The position numbers were made by a program, and so were the translations under genes. The notes below the pieces were generated by a model that worked only from the letters and a program-made list of their open reading frames with translations, searched no databases and was not told where the DNA came from. From Petaurus breviceps papuanus (Eukaryota > Chordata > Mammalia > Diprotodontia > Petauridae), in the NCBI GenBank assembly GCA_028583685.1, contig JAMXIF010001178.1, positions 1,281,697 to 1,345,696 on the forward strand: a DNA stretch of 64,000 nucleotides. Direction: 5' to 3'. Each line of letters begins with the position of its first letter. Positions within the stretch are counted from its first letter, which is position 1. Below, in pieces: positions 38,857 through 49,955 of this stretch.

Positions 38857-39024
38857 CTTTTTTTTTTGCTTTTTGGAGGGGGGAGGGGCTGGGCATTTGG
38901 GGTTAAGTGACTTACCCAAGGTCACATGGTTAGTAAGTGTTAAGTGTCTGAAGACTGGATTTGAACTCAGGTCCTCCTGACCCCAGGGCCAGTGCTATAT
39001 TCATTGTGCCACCTAGCTAGCCCT
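38857..39024 (-). repeat. Marsupial tRNA-derived SINE (WSINE/Mar1-like), antisense
   Basis: T-run, GCTTTTTGGAGGGGGGAGGGGCTGGGCATTTGGGGTTAAGTGACTTACCCAAGGTCACATGG, TTTGAACTCAGGTCCTCCTGACCCC and ATTGTGCCACCTAGC make up a full-length copy. Confidence 0.92.
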
Positions 39025-39324
39025 AGTTAATTACTTTTAATCTCATCACCATGCTGCTAACTCAAGCCTGGTCCAACTCACCTCCATCAGCCTCCTCTTC
39101 CCTCTGATTAGAAAGATGAATACCAAACTCCTCCCAATGCCTTCCTTTGTAGAGGGAAGAAACTGGGCTTTTCAGCTCATTCCACTTTTCATCTGTTGCT
39201 CTGCCTGATTTCAGTTCCATGGAACCAGATGACCCCTGGTTTCCCTCTCCCCAATATTAATTGTATAATATTGTAATACAACAGAAGATCATTGTACAAC
39301 ATTATTGTATAATACGACATCAGT

Positions 39325-39400
39325 TGTCTCCCTAGCGCTTTGCATGAGGCCTGGCACACAATGAATGCTTTATAAATGTTTACTGGATTACTGGGTTGGA
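39325..39400 (+). repeat. L2 LINE 3' tip
   Basis: TAGCGCTTTGCATGAGGCCTGGCACACAATGAATGCTTTATAAATGTTTACTGG is the L2 3' terminal motif. Confidence 0.75.
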
Positions 39401-39702
39401 ACACAAGCCTTCTGATTCTAATACCCACTGCTCTTTCCATGCTGCTGCATTGTATCTAGTAGGCAATCCCTGTTTATTGAATTGAATTGTTGAATGTACC
39501 CAAAATGAAGGGAAGAGCTCAGGGAACCATTCAGATGAGCAGGTTGAATTAAAAAATAATGATGATAACACTAGCAATAATAGTAATGAGAAACAGAATT
39601 CCATAGTGTATAGAGAAGTGTTCTCAGAGCTAGAAAGCTTTGAGTTTAAGACCCACCTATGACATATATGTGTGTGTATAATGTATGTGTGTACACACAT
39701 AT

Positions 39703-39906
39703 ATGTGAAGACTCATCTTCCTGAGTTCAAATCTGGCCTCACACACTTACTAGCTGTGTGACCCTGGCAAGTCACTTAACTCGGTTTGCCTCACTTTCCT
39801 CATTTGTAAAGTGAGCTGGAGAAAGAAATGGCAAACCACTCCAGTATCTCTGCCAAGAAAACCCCAAATGGGGTCACAAAGAGTTAGACACAATTGAACA
39901 ACAACA
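39703..39906 (+). repeat. Marsupial tRNA-SINE with BovB/RTE-like tail, sense
   Basis: GAGTTCAAATCTGGCCTCACACACTTACTAGCTGTGTGACCCTGGCAAGTCACTTAAC, then TGGCAAACCACTCCAGTATCTCTGCCAAGAAAACCCCAAATGGGGTCACAAAGAGTTAGACACAATTGAACAACAAC. It lacks most of the tRNA head, so it is 5'-truncated. It is the best-preserved tail of the three copies. Confidence 0.92.
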
Positions 39907-40845
39907 AATGACATACTGGGCTAAGTGACTTAGCTTCTCATAGCCCCAGGCAACTCCCCAAAGCTGCAAGCTATAGAACAGTTAGCAATCTGCCTTGGTA
40001 GAGGAAGCTTCCTCCCGGGAAATCCCAGCCCCAGACTAAAAGCCCTTTCATCTCCAAAGTCCACAAAGCCACAAGAGGGCGTTTTCTGGTCATGGTGAAA
40101 CATGATCATGATTCATACCAACCACCTCACATCTGCACAGCATTGTATACCTTTAAAAATCCATTCGCATTCCTTTCCTCAGCACAGCACATACTGCACA
40201 CGGTGAATCTCCACGTGCACAGTTTGCAGCATCTTGGAAGAAAAACTGTTCTTTAGAAGCATTGAACTATTTCGTTCTTAACCCAGCCCATAAAGTTGGC
40301 TGGACACTTGGTGTCACTTGGCTTCTGAGAGACCTTCTGGGTGTATGTCATCTGTGATTGCTTCACCATCAGTGCCAGATTCTGGATGAGGAGTTTCTGA
40401 GCCATAAACTCAGGTGCCTTCTCTTCCCTCCCACCTCCCATGCCTCCCCCGACCCCAGCTACCAACCCAGCCGGTAGTCATCCTTAAGCCTCCTCTTCCC
40501 ATCACCCCTAAGCATTCATCATTCTATTGCTTCCCCAGTCCCTAGTGCCATCATTCATGATGCATGTAAGCAAACAGCAGGTTCAGAAGCACACAGGCCT
40601 CCATGCTCTCATCATTTTAAAAAATTCCCTTCCTCACTGTCATCCTGGTGCTTTTTTGCTTTTAGTGCTGGACCACAAATCACAGTAAAAGTTTGTCCAT
40701 AAAAGCTGCTTGTTGCTTTGCTAGGTATTCTAATGGTATTCCCTCCTTGGGGGCTGTCCACATCATTCCCACAGGTCCCTGGCCTCAGAGCCTATCAACA
40801 AAAACTTTAGTGCCTGAAATAACAAGGACTTTACAGCTTGGCAGG
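39907..40845. other. Unassigned stretch
   Basis: Unique-looking DNA without a recognisable gene. Frames of up to 83 codons, one running into the TG repeat, carry no domain. Confidence 0.4.
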
Positions 40846-40852
40846 GTATGTA

Positions 40853-40889
<37 letters not shown>

Positions 40890-40905
40890 GTGTGTATGTG
40901 CGCGC
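40846..40905 (+). repeat. (TG)n microsatellite
   Basis: TG dinucleotides with occasional TA interruptions over about 58 bases, ending in GTGCGCGCACA, an alternating purine-pyrimidine run. Confidence 0.95.
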
Positions 40906-41148
40906 ACAAGCCTGAGCTCATGCAGAGATGGTAGAAGTCTATGAACTCAGAAAAAGAAAGGAAGAACAGAACAGGGGCTTATACCTAGACCCATGAGCAC
41001 AAGAATAAGGAGCCCCTGGAAACCTGAAGGAGGCAGTTTTAGGACCATTAACTGGACTGTCTTGCTTCACATAGTGGGAAAAAAACATAAGAAATTTTTT
41101 GTTTGCTAAGAAGTAGGTGGGCTGAGAGAATAGAATCACAGAAGCTTA

Positions 41149-41372
41149 GAACATAGAATGTCAAAACTGGAAGGGACCTTTTAAAATAGAATTTTCTATG
41201 TGGAAGGGACTTTAGCCTATCACAGCTGCAAGGGACATTCTTAAAACATAGAATGCCAGAACTGGAAGGGACCTAAGAGCATGGAATGCCCAAAATGGAA
41301 AGAAACTTTGAACATTGCCTGTCAGAGCTAGAAAGGACCTGGGGCATAGGATTTCAGAGCTATAAGTGACCT
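41149..41372. repeat. Minisatellite block A (33-base-type units)
   Basis: About seven imperfect units of the form ACATAGAATGYCAGAGCTGGAAGGGACCT follow one another. The unit resembles a SINE motif amplified in tandem. The same units in the same order recur at 44585-44795. Confidence 0.8.
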
Positions 41373-41470
41373 CAGAGTCAAACCCTCTCCTTAAATAGAA
41401 GAGGAAATTGAGGACCAGAGATGAGATAGTAACTTGCCCAATATATAAATAGGATCCAGATAGGTTTCGA
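41373..41470 (-). repeat. MIR fragment, antisense
   Basis: AGAGTCAAACCCTCTCCTTAAATAGAAGAGGAAATTGAGGACCAGAGATGAGATAGTAACTTGCCC is the reversed MIR core, directly after the minisatellite; the array probably grew out of this SINE. Confidence 0.75.
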
Positions 41471-41609
41471 TAAATCGTTGGAAGACATTTCCATAGAGGA
41501 AGTGTTTGGGGAATGCTTCTGAACTGTGAGGTGATATGAGGAAGAATGACTATAATAGTAACCTGCTCCAATTTGCTCCATCTGTGACAGAATCTATGAG
41601 AGAGGGTTC

Positions 41610-41690
41610 ATCTTTTTATCTCCAATATTTCGCATAATGCCTGGCACATAGTAGGTGCTTAATAAATGCTTTTTGATAGATTCTGAGTCA
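41610..41690 (+). repeat. L2 LINE 3' end fragment
   Basis: CATCTTTTTATCTCCAATATTTCGCATAATGCCTGGCACATAGTAGGTGCTTAATAAATGC is the L2 3' terminus. Confidence 0.85.
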
Positions 41691-41699
41691 GAGGGCCTC

Positions 41700-44110
41700 T
41701 AGGGTATTTCCAATAAGCTTAAAGACTCTTTGAAGAAAATTTTTTTTAAGCAACATCTTGTCATGGAGAGATTTGGATAAATTCTCCAAATATGAGCCAT
41801 GTGATTTGTTCTAAAGCTAAAAGCTTGTAATGGGGACTGCTAAGGACTTATCAATAACTATGATCCTCCCCCTTCAGTTGAATCAGTAAACTGTGCCTTG
41901 CAGGGTAGCAATTCACTAATCTTTGTCAAAGGGAGATTAGAGAAAACACATATGGATACTACAGTTCTTTCTAAGGAATGACTTACATCAACTTGTATCA
42001 CTTCCTCTTTCTGGGTCTCAGTTTACCCATTTGGAAAATGAGGCAGGGATAGGATTAAGACTAAATCATCAAAGTTCTTTCCAGGTTTAATATAATTTGA
42101 CATGGGAGATCTTCAAATCTGACAATAGCATTGTTCTTTAGGGACTTGGAAAAAGCCACCAGGGAGGGCCTTCTTAGCCTGACTTTGTTAGCTAATTCTT
42201 TTTCATTCTTTAAACTTGCCCTACCCACTTTTCCATTTAACATTGCCAGGTTTCTGGAATGCTACAATTCACAACTGAAAAAGGGGAAATTCTAACTTTC
42301 CTAGAATATAGGCTTTTTTCCAGTGATTGAAACTCCACTCATTTCCTATAAAGTGGTCAACACTCATCCCTCCTTTCCCCAATGGGTTACTCCTGCTGTT
42401 ACTCTGCTCCATTCAAATGCCCCAAGTGACATTCAGTGGGGGGTACTCTCCCTGAGTCCCTGTCCAAAGAGGCAGCAAAATGCTTTTTCCTCAGTATTCT
42501 AGGTATTTAAATGGCTATTTTATTTAGATTTATGTTGAAGGATACTGGCAGAGAAAGGGCCATTTCAAAGTCAGTTTCTGCTTTATGGCTTTATAGGGGA
42601 TAGTATCAGGCAGGTGTTTAAAATATCGATGCTACTCCCAGCACAACAAAGAGGGTAAAGTCAGGAGCAGAGCACCAGCCTCTCCATCATGGGTATGTCT
42701 TACTAAGCATCCCTACCAAAGGAAATCCACCTCCTCCCACTCCTAGCTCCCACTGACAGTATGGATTTGGCTGTTATGCTTGACTGAAGCCAAAGTACAG
42801 CTGGCCTCCAGGGAAATTTCTCCTCAGCATCCTATAGCACACTAATGTTAAAAAGTAGGAAAAGACTGAGCATGCATGCAGATAGCCAATCAGTCACTGA
42901 TTTGCATATACTCAGTGATTCCTCTGCTAATTATATCAAAGTTATAGGTTCAGAAGAAGCAATGGCTGATATTATGAAAAGAAAAATGGATCTGGGACCA
43001 TGATCCAAGTCTCTCTTGACACCAGTTCCCTCAATGACAAAATAAAGAGGTTGGATTATATGATCTCTGAGTTTTCTTCCCTAATTCTAGTGTCGTGCTG
43101 TCTCTGGGCTTACATGTTCCCTCCCTACCTCCTCACCTACTTGCATTGGTAGGTCGTGTTCCTAGAAGAGCAGCTGCAGTCTTGGGCTCTATGAATAGTT
43201 GTTTGGGTAGATATCCTCCTAACATGTAGTTAGCTCCCATTGGTTTGTTTCTCTCCCCTAACAATCAGTCAATAGACTCAAATGGCTTTTAGAAAAGGCA
43301 TTTACTCAAATGACGGAACAAGAGCAGAACTTTTCCCCCTCAAACCTGGGGCACAATTTCTCACAAACACAGAGAATCAATGGGGCAGAGTGGAGGATAG
43401 TTGGTATAAACTCAAGTATGGTGGTGGTGAAACACACATATAGGGAACACATATGACCAAGGCAATTTGGGACTCTGGAACAACTGGACCTTGATTACCT
43501 TTTTTTCTCTAGAGAGTTCTCAAAAGAGAAATTCTGGGAGGAGTATTAGGGTTGGTGATGGATAGGTCACTCTGCTGCTAGATTAGACATAATGTCTCTG
43601 CTGAACAGATGGCTCAGTTGACCTTACTCCTTAGAGTTCAAGGTCTCTCCTTGGGCCAGCGGATTGGCTGCTGGACACCTATTCCTTGACAGGGCAAGGC
43701 AGCTCACTCTGCTGCCGGACCAGCCAGGTAGGGCTGCTGCTGTCCAGGTTGGGCTGAGCAGTTTGCTCAATTCCCAGACTCTTCCTAGGGAATGTCATTG
43801 CTGCTGAAAGATCAAACCACTGGACTCTCTGGGTTTGCTCTTCAATGGGCAGCTGCATTCTTTACCACCTCCTGCCACTAGCTAATCAGGGTCTTACATT
43901 ACTCTTCTCAGTTGGAGCACGACCATGCTCTTTTCATAAGGAATACCAATTGTTTGCTTTCAGCGAGGACAGATTCACCTTGGATCACAGTCCTAGACTA
44001 TGCCCTCATTCTGGCTGCAGATTTCCCCAAGATCTTCCCCAGAGACTTTACTTTAACCCTAGAAACAGTCTTCACCTCAGCCATAGGTGACTCCTAAACT
44101 TGACCCTTGA
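41700..44110. other. Mostly unassigned 2.4 kb
   Basis: No credible gene. Two short MIR shreds occur in sense: 42000-42062 (TCTTTCTGGGTCTCAGTTTACCCATTTGGAAAATGAGGC) and 42995-43085. A unique AT-rich patch with the octamer-like GATTTGCATATACTC lies at about 42895-42945. The 81-codon frame at 43845 has no domain. Confidence 0.45.
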
Positions 44111-44584
44111 AGGCAGGGGCTATGTTTTATTTATTTTTGTCTTTTATTTTTTTCAAATTTTTATTTTATACTCAAATGCCAGAATGCAAATACAGAATAG
44201 AGAAAAGAAACAAAAACATACCATAAACTTAAATATTGGAACTTAAATACAAAGTTAAAAAGAAAAAAAACATGCTGTGTGCATAGCAGAACATGGGAGG
44301 GTTCAAAATATGTAATAATAAATTTTCATCTCTAGAAAGCCTATATGATAAATAATACTCATTGTATTGAGAATTGTCCATCTTTTCTTTGCTTCCTTGT
44401 GAGTTTTCTTTTGTTCTCTGCTCTGTGCTTTTTTACTTTGTTCTTTTTTTTACCTTCCCCCCAGCACCCCCCCCCAGAAAGCCACAATAAAGTTTAGATA
44501 TGTTTCTCTATAACTATAAATATATGCATATTTTTGTATTTTCTTCTGCCTAATACTCTACTCTGGACATGGTAAATGCTCAGT
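44111..44584. other. AT-rich stretch, possible unnamed repeat
   Basis: The DNA is very A/T-rich with A-runs and T-runs (44180-44270, 44400-44455) and a C-run at 44468. It looks like the tail of a retroposed element but I cannot name one. Confidence 0.35.
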
Positions 44585-44795
44585 AAGTCAGAACTGGGAG
44601 GGACCTTTTAAAAGAGAATTTTTTAATGTGGAAGGGACATTGTACTATGAAAGCCACAAGGGACATTTTTAAAGCATAGAATGCCAGAGCTGGCAGGGAC
44701 CTCTAAGAGCATGGAATGCCCCAAATGGAAAGGAACTTTGAGCATAGCCTGTCAGAGCTAGAAAAGGCCTTAGGGTATAGGATTTCAGAGCTGAA
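44585..44795. repeat. Minisatellite block B, duplicate of block A
   Basis: GTCAGAACTGGGAGGGACCTTTTAAAAGAGAATTTTTTAATGTGGAAGGGACAT ... CATGGAATGCCCCAAATGGAAAGGAACTTTGAGCATAGCCTGTCAGAGCTAG aligns unit by unit with 41160-41372, with both unit order and variant bases mostly kept. Confidence 0.8.
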
Positions 44796-44819
44796 CTGAA
44801 CTGAGGTTCAGCCAAGATG

Positions 44820-44925
44820 GAAGTAGGTTAGCTATAAGGAAGAACTTCCTGGGTATAAGTTTTGTTGGACCCCAGGACTGAAGAAAATGAAGGAATGGCT
44901 TTCCCTAGTGCAGAGCCCTTTTGTC
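44820..44925 (+). repeat. L3/CR1 3' shred
   Basis: AGGTTAGCTATAAGGAAGAACTTCCTGGGTATAAG, then GGAATGGCTTTCCCTAG, loosely follows the L3 3' region. Confidence 0.5.
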
Positions 44926-44984
44926 TAAAATCCTATAGGGTTGCTTTTGTTCTGAAGCAATGAGATATAGACTCTGCTGGTCCT

Positions 44985-45310
44985 TTGTAGCCTACGTATT
45001 TCATAATTCCACAGCAAAAATACAAAATTATTATTAGCTACAAGAAGCAACATGCAAATAATTTTCCCACCACACATCTAATTACTTGCTGCCTTCTGTT
45101 TAAACAGAGCCTCAAAAGGCAGTATTTCCCAGCAATGTACATGGCTCTGGCTTTGGGGGGAGAGTCACTTCCTCACACTCTCCAGCTCAGCTGGGATAAT
45201 AATTCATAAGGATTTGGGCTTTTTCTAGCTTCTTGGGGCCTCAGGAGAATCATCTGCATTCAGACTAATATTGATGGGACAGCACTGAATGAATTACCCA
45301 GCCACCCAGG
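44985..45310. promoter_or_regulatory. Candidate conserved noncoding block
   Basis: Unique, low-repeat DNA with AATTATTATTAGC, GCAACATGCAAATAATTTTCC (octamer-like ATGCAAAT) and ATCTAATTACTTGC, plus TGGGATAATAATTCATAAGG and CTGAATGAATTACCC. No repeat match comes to mind. Function is inferred only. Confidence 0.28.
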
Positions 45311-45890
45311 GGTGGAAGGCATGTTTCTACCTGCCAATCCTTGTCTTATTACTGGGCTTCAGCACTGAAAGACCCCAACTGTGGTCAGGTATAGATGTAA
45401 TCAGAGCCAGCGATGTGTATGTCTGAGCAGAGGGACCTGGGAAAATTTAATAACAAGTTGGGAGATTGAGTTCCCTGGAGGGAGGGGACAGGGAGGGGAT
45501 AGGGAGTAGTAAGGTTAGAAAATTACAGCTCTCTAGATAGGCTAAGATGTCAGCCTTGCTCTTCCAGAAGCACCAGGCTCAGGGTAGGAGAAAAGCAGAG
45601 CTTTCTGACTCCAGGCTTCATCCAGCCCTCTGGGGAAAAAGAACAGGGTGGCCTGGGACTTTTATGCTGCCTCTAGTAGAATTTTCAAACCCATTAGACA
45701 GAAGTGGTTAGGCATAGCTGTTTCTCTAGCTAGTAGGAGGTCAACTTGTTGAGCTAACTTTTCACTTATTTTTAGAGAAAATCATGAATCTCTTCTGTTC
45801 TAGTTAGAATGACCACTCCACTTCCCTCAAATTCTGAATGTACCTTTCAGAGGTGGTTGTAACGCCAGAGCCCTCAGTCTATGAATTTCC
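45311..45890. other. Unassigned stretch
   Basis: No gene, RNA or named repeat recognised. Confidence 0.4.
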
Positions 45891-46020
45891 TTTTCTATAA
45901 TGGACAGAGTGCTGGAATCAAGAAGACCTGGGTTCTAATCCTACCTCAAATACTTGTTATCTGTGTCTATGGGTAATTTATTTCATCTCCCTAGGTCTCA
46001 GTTTCCTTATTTAAAATTCT
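45891..46020 (+). repeat. MIR fragment, sense
   Basis: TAATGGACAGAGTGCTGGAATCAAGAAGACCTGGGTTCTAATCCTACC, then GGTCTCAGTTTCCTTATTTAAAATTC, is MIR with its tRNA-like head. Confidence 0.8.
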
Positions 46021-46985
46021 TATCCCCTTTATCCTTGCACTGATAAATTGGGTAGGCTAAGTCTCTCTCTTTCTCTCTCTATCTCTCACCCTCTCTCCCT
46101 TCCTCTCTATCTCTCTGTCTTTCAGGAATGTCTTTATAATGCTACTGGTTTGAACCTCGTTCTAGTATGTTTTCCCCAAAACCAGGGGATATACTCTCCA
46201 CTCTATACCTTAGCTACTGGGAAGAGTGAGCTCAAACTTAAAACAGTTGCTAAAAGCTTTTACCCCAAGTTCGATTTTGAATCCAGCATCGCTGCTGGAC
46301 AAGTCATACCCTTGCCATAAGCAATGATATCTTGGTCTCAGTGTACTGATGGGCAGAGTCAAGCAGATCACATTGCTCAGCTCCACTCCTCACCAGGCTC
46401 AGCTGCTAGTAGACTCTGGCACAGGGTTGAGTTCCTGGACCTCTGGTGGCTCTTTCTCTTGACCTTTGGAAGATCACAAGGTTGTAGTTGTTTGATATTC
46501 CTTCATTGAAGAGAAGGACAGAATAGATATAATAGGGACTGAAAAACAACTGTGTCATGTACTTATGGTTTTAGGGCTTCTCTGGCAGTTTGTCTCCCTC
46601 ACTTGCCACAGCAGGAGAGAGATGTTGTTTTGGCTGGTTAGTGCCATTTTGAATGCACACTCAAGTTCTGGTTCATCAACCAAGTAAAAGACTTTTTCTT
46701 TACCATGCAATAAATGGACAGGAAACAGTCATAGAATACCTACAAATGCTTCAAAGTCCCTGTGGGGATTATAACAGGCAGAGCTCACAGGTGTATACCC
46801 ATAAGGACTGGGCTCTCATGGGCCAGCCCCCTGTCACATGTAAAAATGGTCTCTCATATAGTTTCCAGCTAGAAACCTATATAATTCTATGATCCTAAAT
46901 TTCCCCCTCCCCTTCTCTTCCTTTCCCCAAAAGAGGAATAAAAATGGATTTAATAGAGAATGTGAGTCAGGGACAGCATCCATAT
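46021..46985. other. Unassigned stretch with a CT-rich patch
   Basis: A (CTCT)n-like patch lies at 46060-46125. Frames of 60-90 codons nearby carry no domain. Confidence 0.4.
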
Positions 46986-47185
46986 TAGCATAGGACCATA
47001 GAATGTCAGAAGTGGAAGAGTCAGACCTTAGAGATAATTTAGTTCAAGCCTTTCATTTTATAGATGAAGAAACAGAGACTAAAAGAGAGGAGAAGGGAAG
47101 CAACTTATCTAAGGTCATACAGATGACTGTTCCAGGACTTGAATCCACAGCTCCAGATTTATAGCCTCCTTGTCTTTTTGCTATA
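46986..47185 (-). repeat. MIR-related SINE, antisense
   Basis: CCATAGAATGTCAGAAGTGGAAGAGTCAGACCTTAGAGATAATTTAG, TTTTATAGATGAAGAAACAGAGACTAAAAGAGAGG and CTTATCTAAGGTCATACAGATG make a near-complete reversed copy. Confidence 0.85.
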
Positions 47186-48174
47186 ACACACTGTGTCTTG
47201 GAAAATGATTGTTTTTCCTCCTTCAGATCAGATAACCAGAAGATTGGTTGAAGTTCTTGATTTTCACTGAGGTGTGGTGGTAGTGTAAAAATTCTGCTTT
47301 AAAAACAGTGATTCCATGAAATGTTATTGAAGATTTACATAAATAAAAAATAGAAACAAATGACTTTCATGGTATATGAAATCACCTTAACATGGCCCCC
47401 AGGGTCTGCTTTGGGAAATTTTTTTGGAGCTGCTTGAAGGCACCTTTCATCAGACTGAGTCTTTAATAACAAGACAAGAGATGGAGGTACAGCAGTGAAT
47501 TCTAATACTTGCATTCATTAATAGAGTTTTCCACAAACATGAGCACTGGGAGATGGAGGTGGATGGCAGGTATAATTGGATGGTTAACCATGGTTAGTGA
47601 GATCAGAAGCCTTAGCTTTCAGGCCTACGGTTGTGGAAGGCATTACTTCATTATATGCTGATATACAACTTCCTGTTCAAAGTAGCAAGGTGACCAAAGG
47701 GAGAATGTGTGCCACATGAGTCAAAATAGTGCCACCACCTCCCCTCTCAGAGAAAGCCCAGGATCCTGAGCTCTTGAGTTTTGAGAATAGTAGTACCTTC
47801 CAGCTAGCAACCTTGATTCCAGACCAGTCCCTACAGCCATCATCTAGTGAATTAATCCTTGTGGATATGCAGCCTAGCCATAGCTACTAAAGACCAGGAA
47901 AAAGAAAGTTTTTGCCACAAAAATCCTTGGCAGTGTAAAAGGGGCAAGAGAAAGGAATTATGGTAGTTCTCAGGAGAGGAAACTCATTCCTGGCTGGGGA
48001 GGTTGGAGAAGGTTTCAGGGAAGGAGTTGTCTTTGAGCTAGGTCTTGAAAGATCGGTAGGACTTCAAAAGACAAAGATGAGGGAATAAAAGGGATGGAAT
48101 TACAGTCATAGGGAACCACATAAACAAAGATGCTGTAAATGGCTATACTGGATGTTAGTGCCCAATCTAAGTCC
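47186..48174. other. Unassigned stretch, partly unique AT-rich
   Basis: Bases 47330-47720 are unique and repeat-free to my eye (TTCATTAATAGAGTTTTCC; GGATGGTTAACCATGG). At 48025-48110 a piece resembling the unnamed repeat family appears (GTTGTCTTTGAGCTAGGTCTTGAAAGATCGG). Confidence 0.4.
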
Positions 48175-48365
48175 AGTATTAGGATTTAGTTTGTGCTGGG
48201 GGATGGGTGCGGGTCAAGGCTTAGTATGTTGACAGATTTAGGATTGCTTTTTGTTATGGTAGGGTTTAATATGGAGCTCAGTTTAGGTTTAGGGGCTCAT
48301 CCTATACCTTGGGTTAGGGCTTGGTCTGTGGTGGGGTTCAGGGCTTAATCTGTAGCTGGGGTTAT
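48175..48365. repeat. Degenerate minisatellite (TAGGGCTTAGTCTGTGGTGGGGTT-like)
   Basis: Units such as GGGTTAGGGCTTGGTCTGTGGTGGGGTTCAGGGCTTAATCTGTAGCTGGGGTT repeat with a period of roughly 25-30 bases and heavy divergence. Confidence 0.6.
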
Positions 48366-49065
48366 AGATGCAAGCTGTGGCCAAAGATCAGAATAAAGTT
48401 ATCTGGGTCCTTGTAGGCATCCAAGTCATTGTTCACAGTGCTTTTGTATCTTTTCATTTCCAAGTAGACAGATATTTGAAAGCAGTTAGGCTCCACAAAC
48501 CATATCAAGCTGTGGGTGGGTGGGGGAGTTAGAGAAGAAAAGTGCACCCCAAAGGATTATAAAGGGACTAAGAAACACACAGTATGTTCCATCAGATCCT
48601 GACAGAGCTTAATTCTTTCTTGGAAAAATCACTGTGAGATGTTAGAGTTCAGACTGCGGGCTTCATTTTCCTGATTCATTTCATTCCCAACACTGTGAGC
48701 AATTCATTATAAACTGCCTTGCTCCACATGGTATCAGAGTGTTTGTCCAAAGAAAGAAAGGGCATTGGTTCCAGCTTTCAACACCACTACAAAGAGACCC
48801 TTCGCTCAGCAAACGTTCATCAGTGGATCAGAAAAATGGGAGGCAATGGAAGGAAGAGTAGAATCTCAATGAGCTGTTGTATCTCAAGCTTCATGGTGCT
48901 ATTTTTTGTGCGGGGCCAACCACATGACCTATGACTGATGGTGGATGATAGCCACAAATTATCCCCAATCTTTTAATACCTGCTATAATTTTTTGCTTGA
49001 TACCTAATTTCTTTTAGGCTCTCCCTAACATCTTTTAAAGTTTTAGGCTAAATGATACAAGGGTT
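48366..49065. other. Unassigned stretch
   Basis: Contains one half of a short duplication (TGTGAGATGTTAGAGTTCAGA at about 48633) whose partner is near 50280. No gene recognised; the 71-codon frame at 48719 has no domain. Confidence 0.4.
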
Positions 49066-49069
49066 ATGA

Positions 49070-49305
49070 GCTAGGTGTTGTAGTAGACAGAATGCTGAGC
49101 CTCGAGTCAGGGAGACCTGAGTTCAATTCTGGTCTCAAATCCTAGTTGTGTAACCCTGGGCAAGTTATTTAACATCAGTCTGCCCATTTCCTTAGCTGTA
49201 AAATTGAGATGGTAAAAGCACTTACCTCCCTGGGTTGTGAGGATCAAATGAAATATTTGTAAAACACTTTGCACTGTCTGGCACATAGCAGCTATTTAAT
49301 GTTTC
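49070..49305 (+). repeat. CORE-SINE (MIR/THER1-like), sense
   Basis: GTTGTAGTAGACAGAATGCTGAGCCTCGAGTCAGGGAGACCTGAGTTCAATTC, TAACCCTGGGCAAGTTATTTAAC, TAAAATTGAGATGGTAAAAGCACTTACCTCCCTGGGTTGTGAGGATCAAATG and CTGTCTGGCACATAGCAGC make a nearly complete element. Confidence 0.92.
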
Positions 49306-49440
49306 CTCCTTTCTCTCTTTCCCTCCTCCCCTTCTTTCTTCCCCTTCCTTCTTCCTTTCCCCTCCTCCTTTCTTTCTTCTTCTCCTTCCTTCTCTTTCTG
49401 TCCTTTCTTTTTTTCTTATTTTCTTCTTTCTCTGATAAAA
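49306..49440. repeat. Polypyrimidine tract
   Basis: About 130 bases of CTTTCCCTCC-type sequence begin at the tail of the preceding SINE, as at 6226. Confidence 0.9.
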
Positions 49441-49534
49441 CTTCTTATTCAGTTGACATTTATTAAGTGCCTACTATGTGTACTGCAATCTCTAAGCCTG
49501 ATTTCACAATGGCTTAAGTGACTAGAATAGTGAG

Positions 49535-49955
49535 GGGACATGAAAGCATTTAGTGAAAATTATTTGAAGGAACTGGGGCTGCTCAGCCTGGATAAAAGAA
49601 GGCTTAGGAAGGATATGATTATTGTCTTCAAGTTTCTGAAGACTATCATTTTGGAAGAGGGATTAGATTTGTTCTTTGTGGCTCCAGGGGCTCAGAACTA
49701 GGACCAATAGATAAAGAATACAGGGAGACAGGTTTTGCCTTAAAGTAGGGAGTAATTTCTTAATAAGTAAGCAATAATAGAATGTGCTGCTTACCATAAT
49801 AGTGAGCTCCCTTCCTACCATTGAAAGTATCCAAGTAGAAGCTAGATGCTCAACTGTCAGAGATGTTATGTAGGAGACCTCTGAAATGGGTGGATTGTAG
49901 GATTAAATGACCTGAAAGGTTCCTTTCAGCTCAAAGATTCTAGGATCATCATTTC
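49535..49955 (+). repeat. L3/CR1-type LINE 3' end, sense
   Basis: AGGAACTGGGGCTGCTCAGCCTGGATAAAAGAAGGCTTAGG, GATATGATTATTGTCTTCAAG, GGCTCCAGGGGCTCAGAACTAGGACC, then CAGAGATGTTATGTAGGAGACC and GTTCCTTTCAGCTCAAAGATTCTAGGATC, is the L3 3' region. Confidence 0.88.

Noticed and set aside
40846-40905. TG array as a possible CRISPR-like or structured repeat
   Set aside because: It is a simple dinucleotide microsatellite in mammalian DNA with no spacer organisation.
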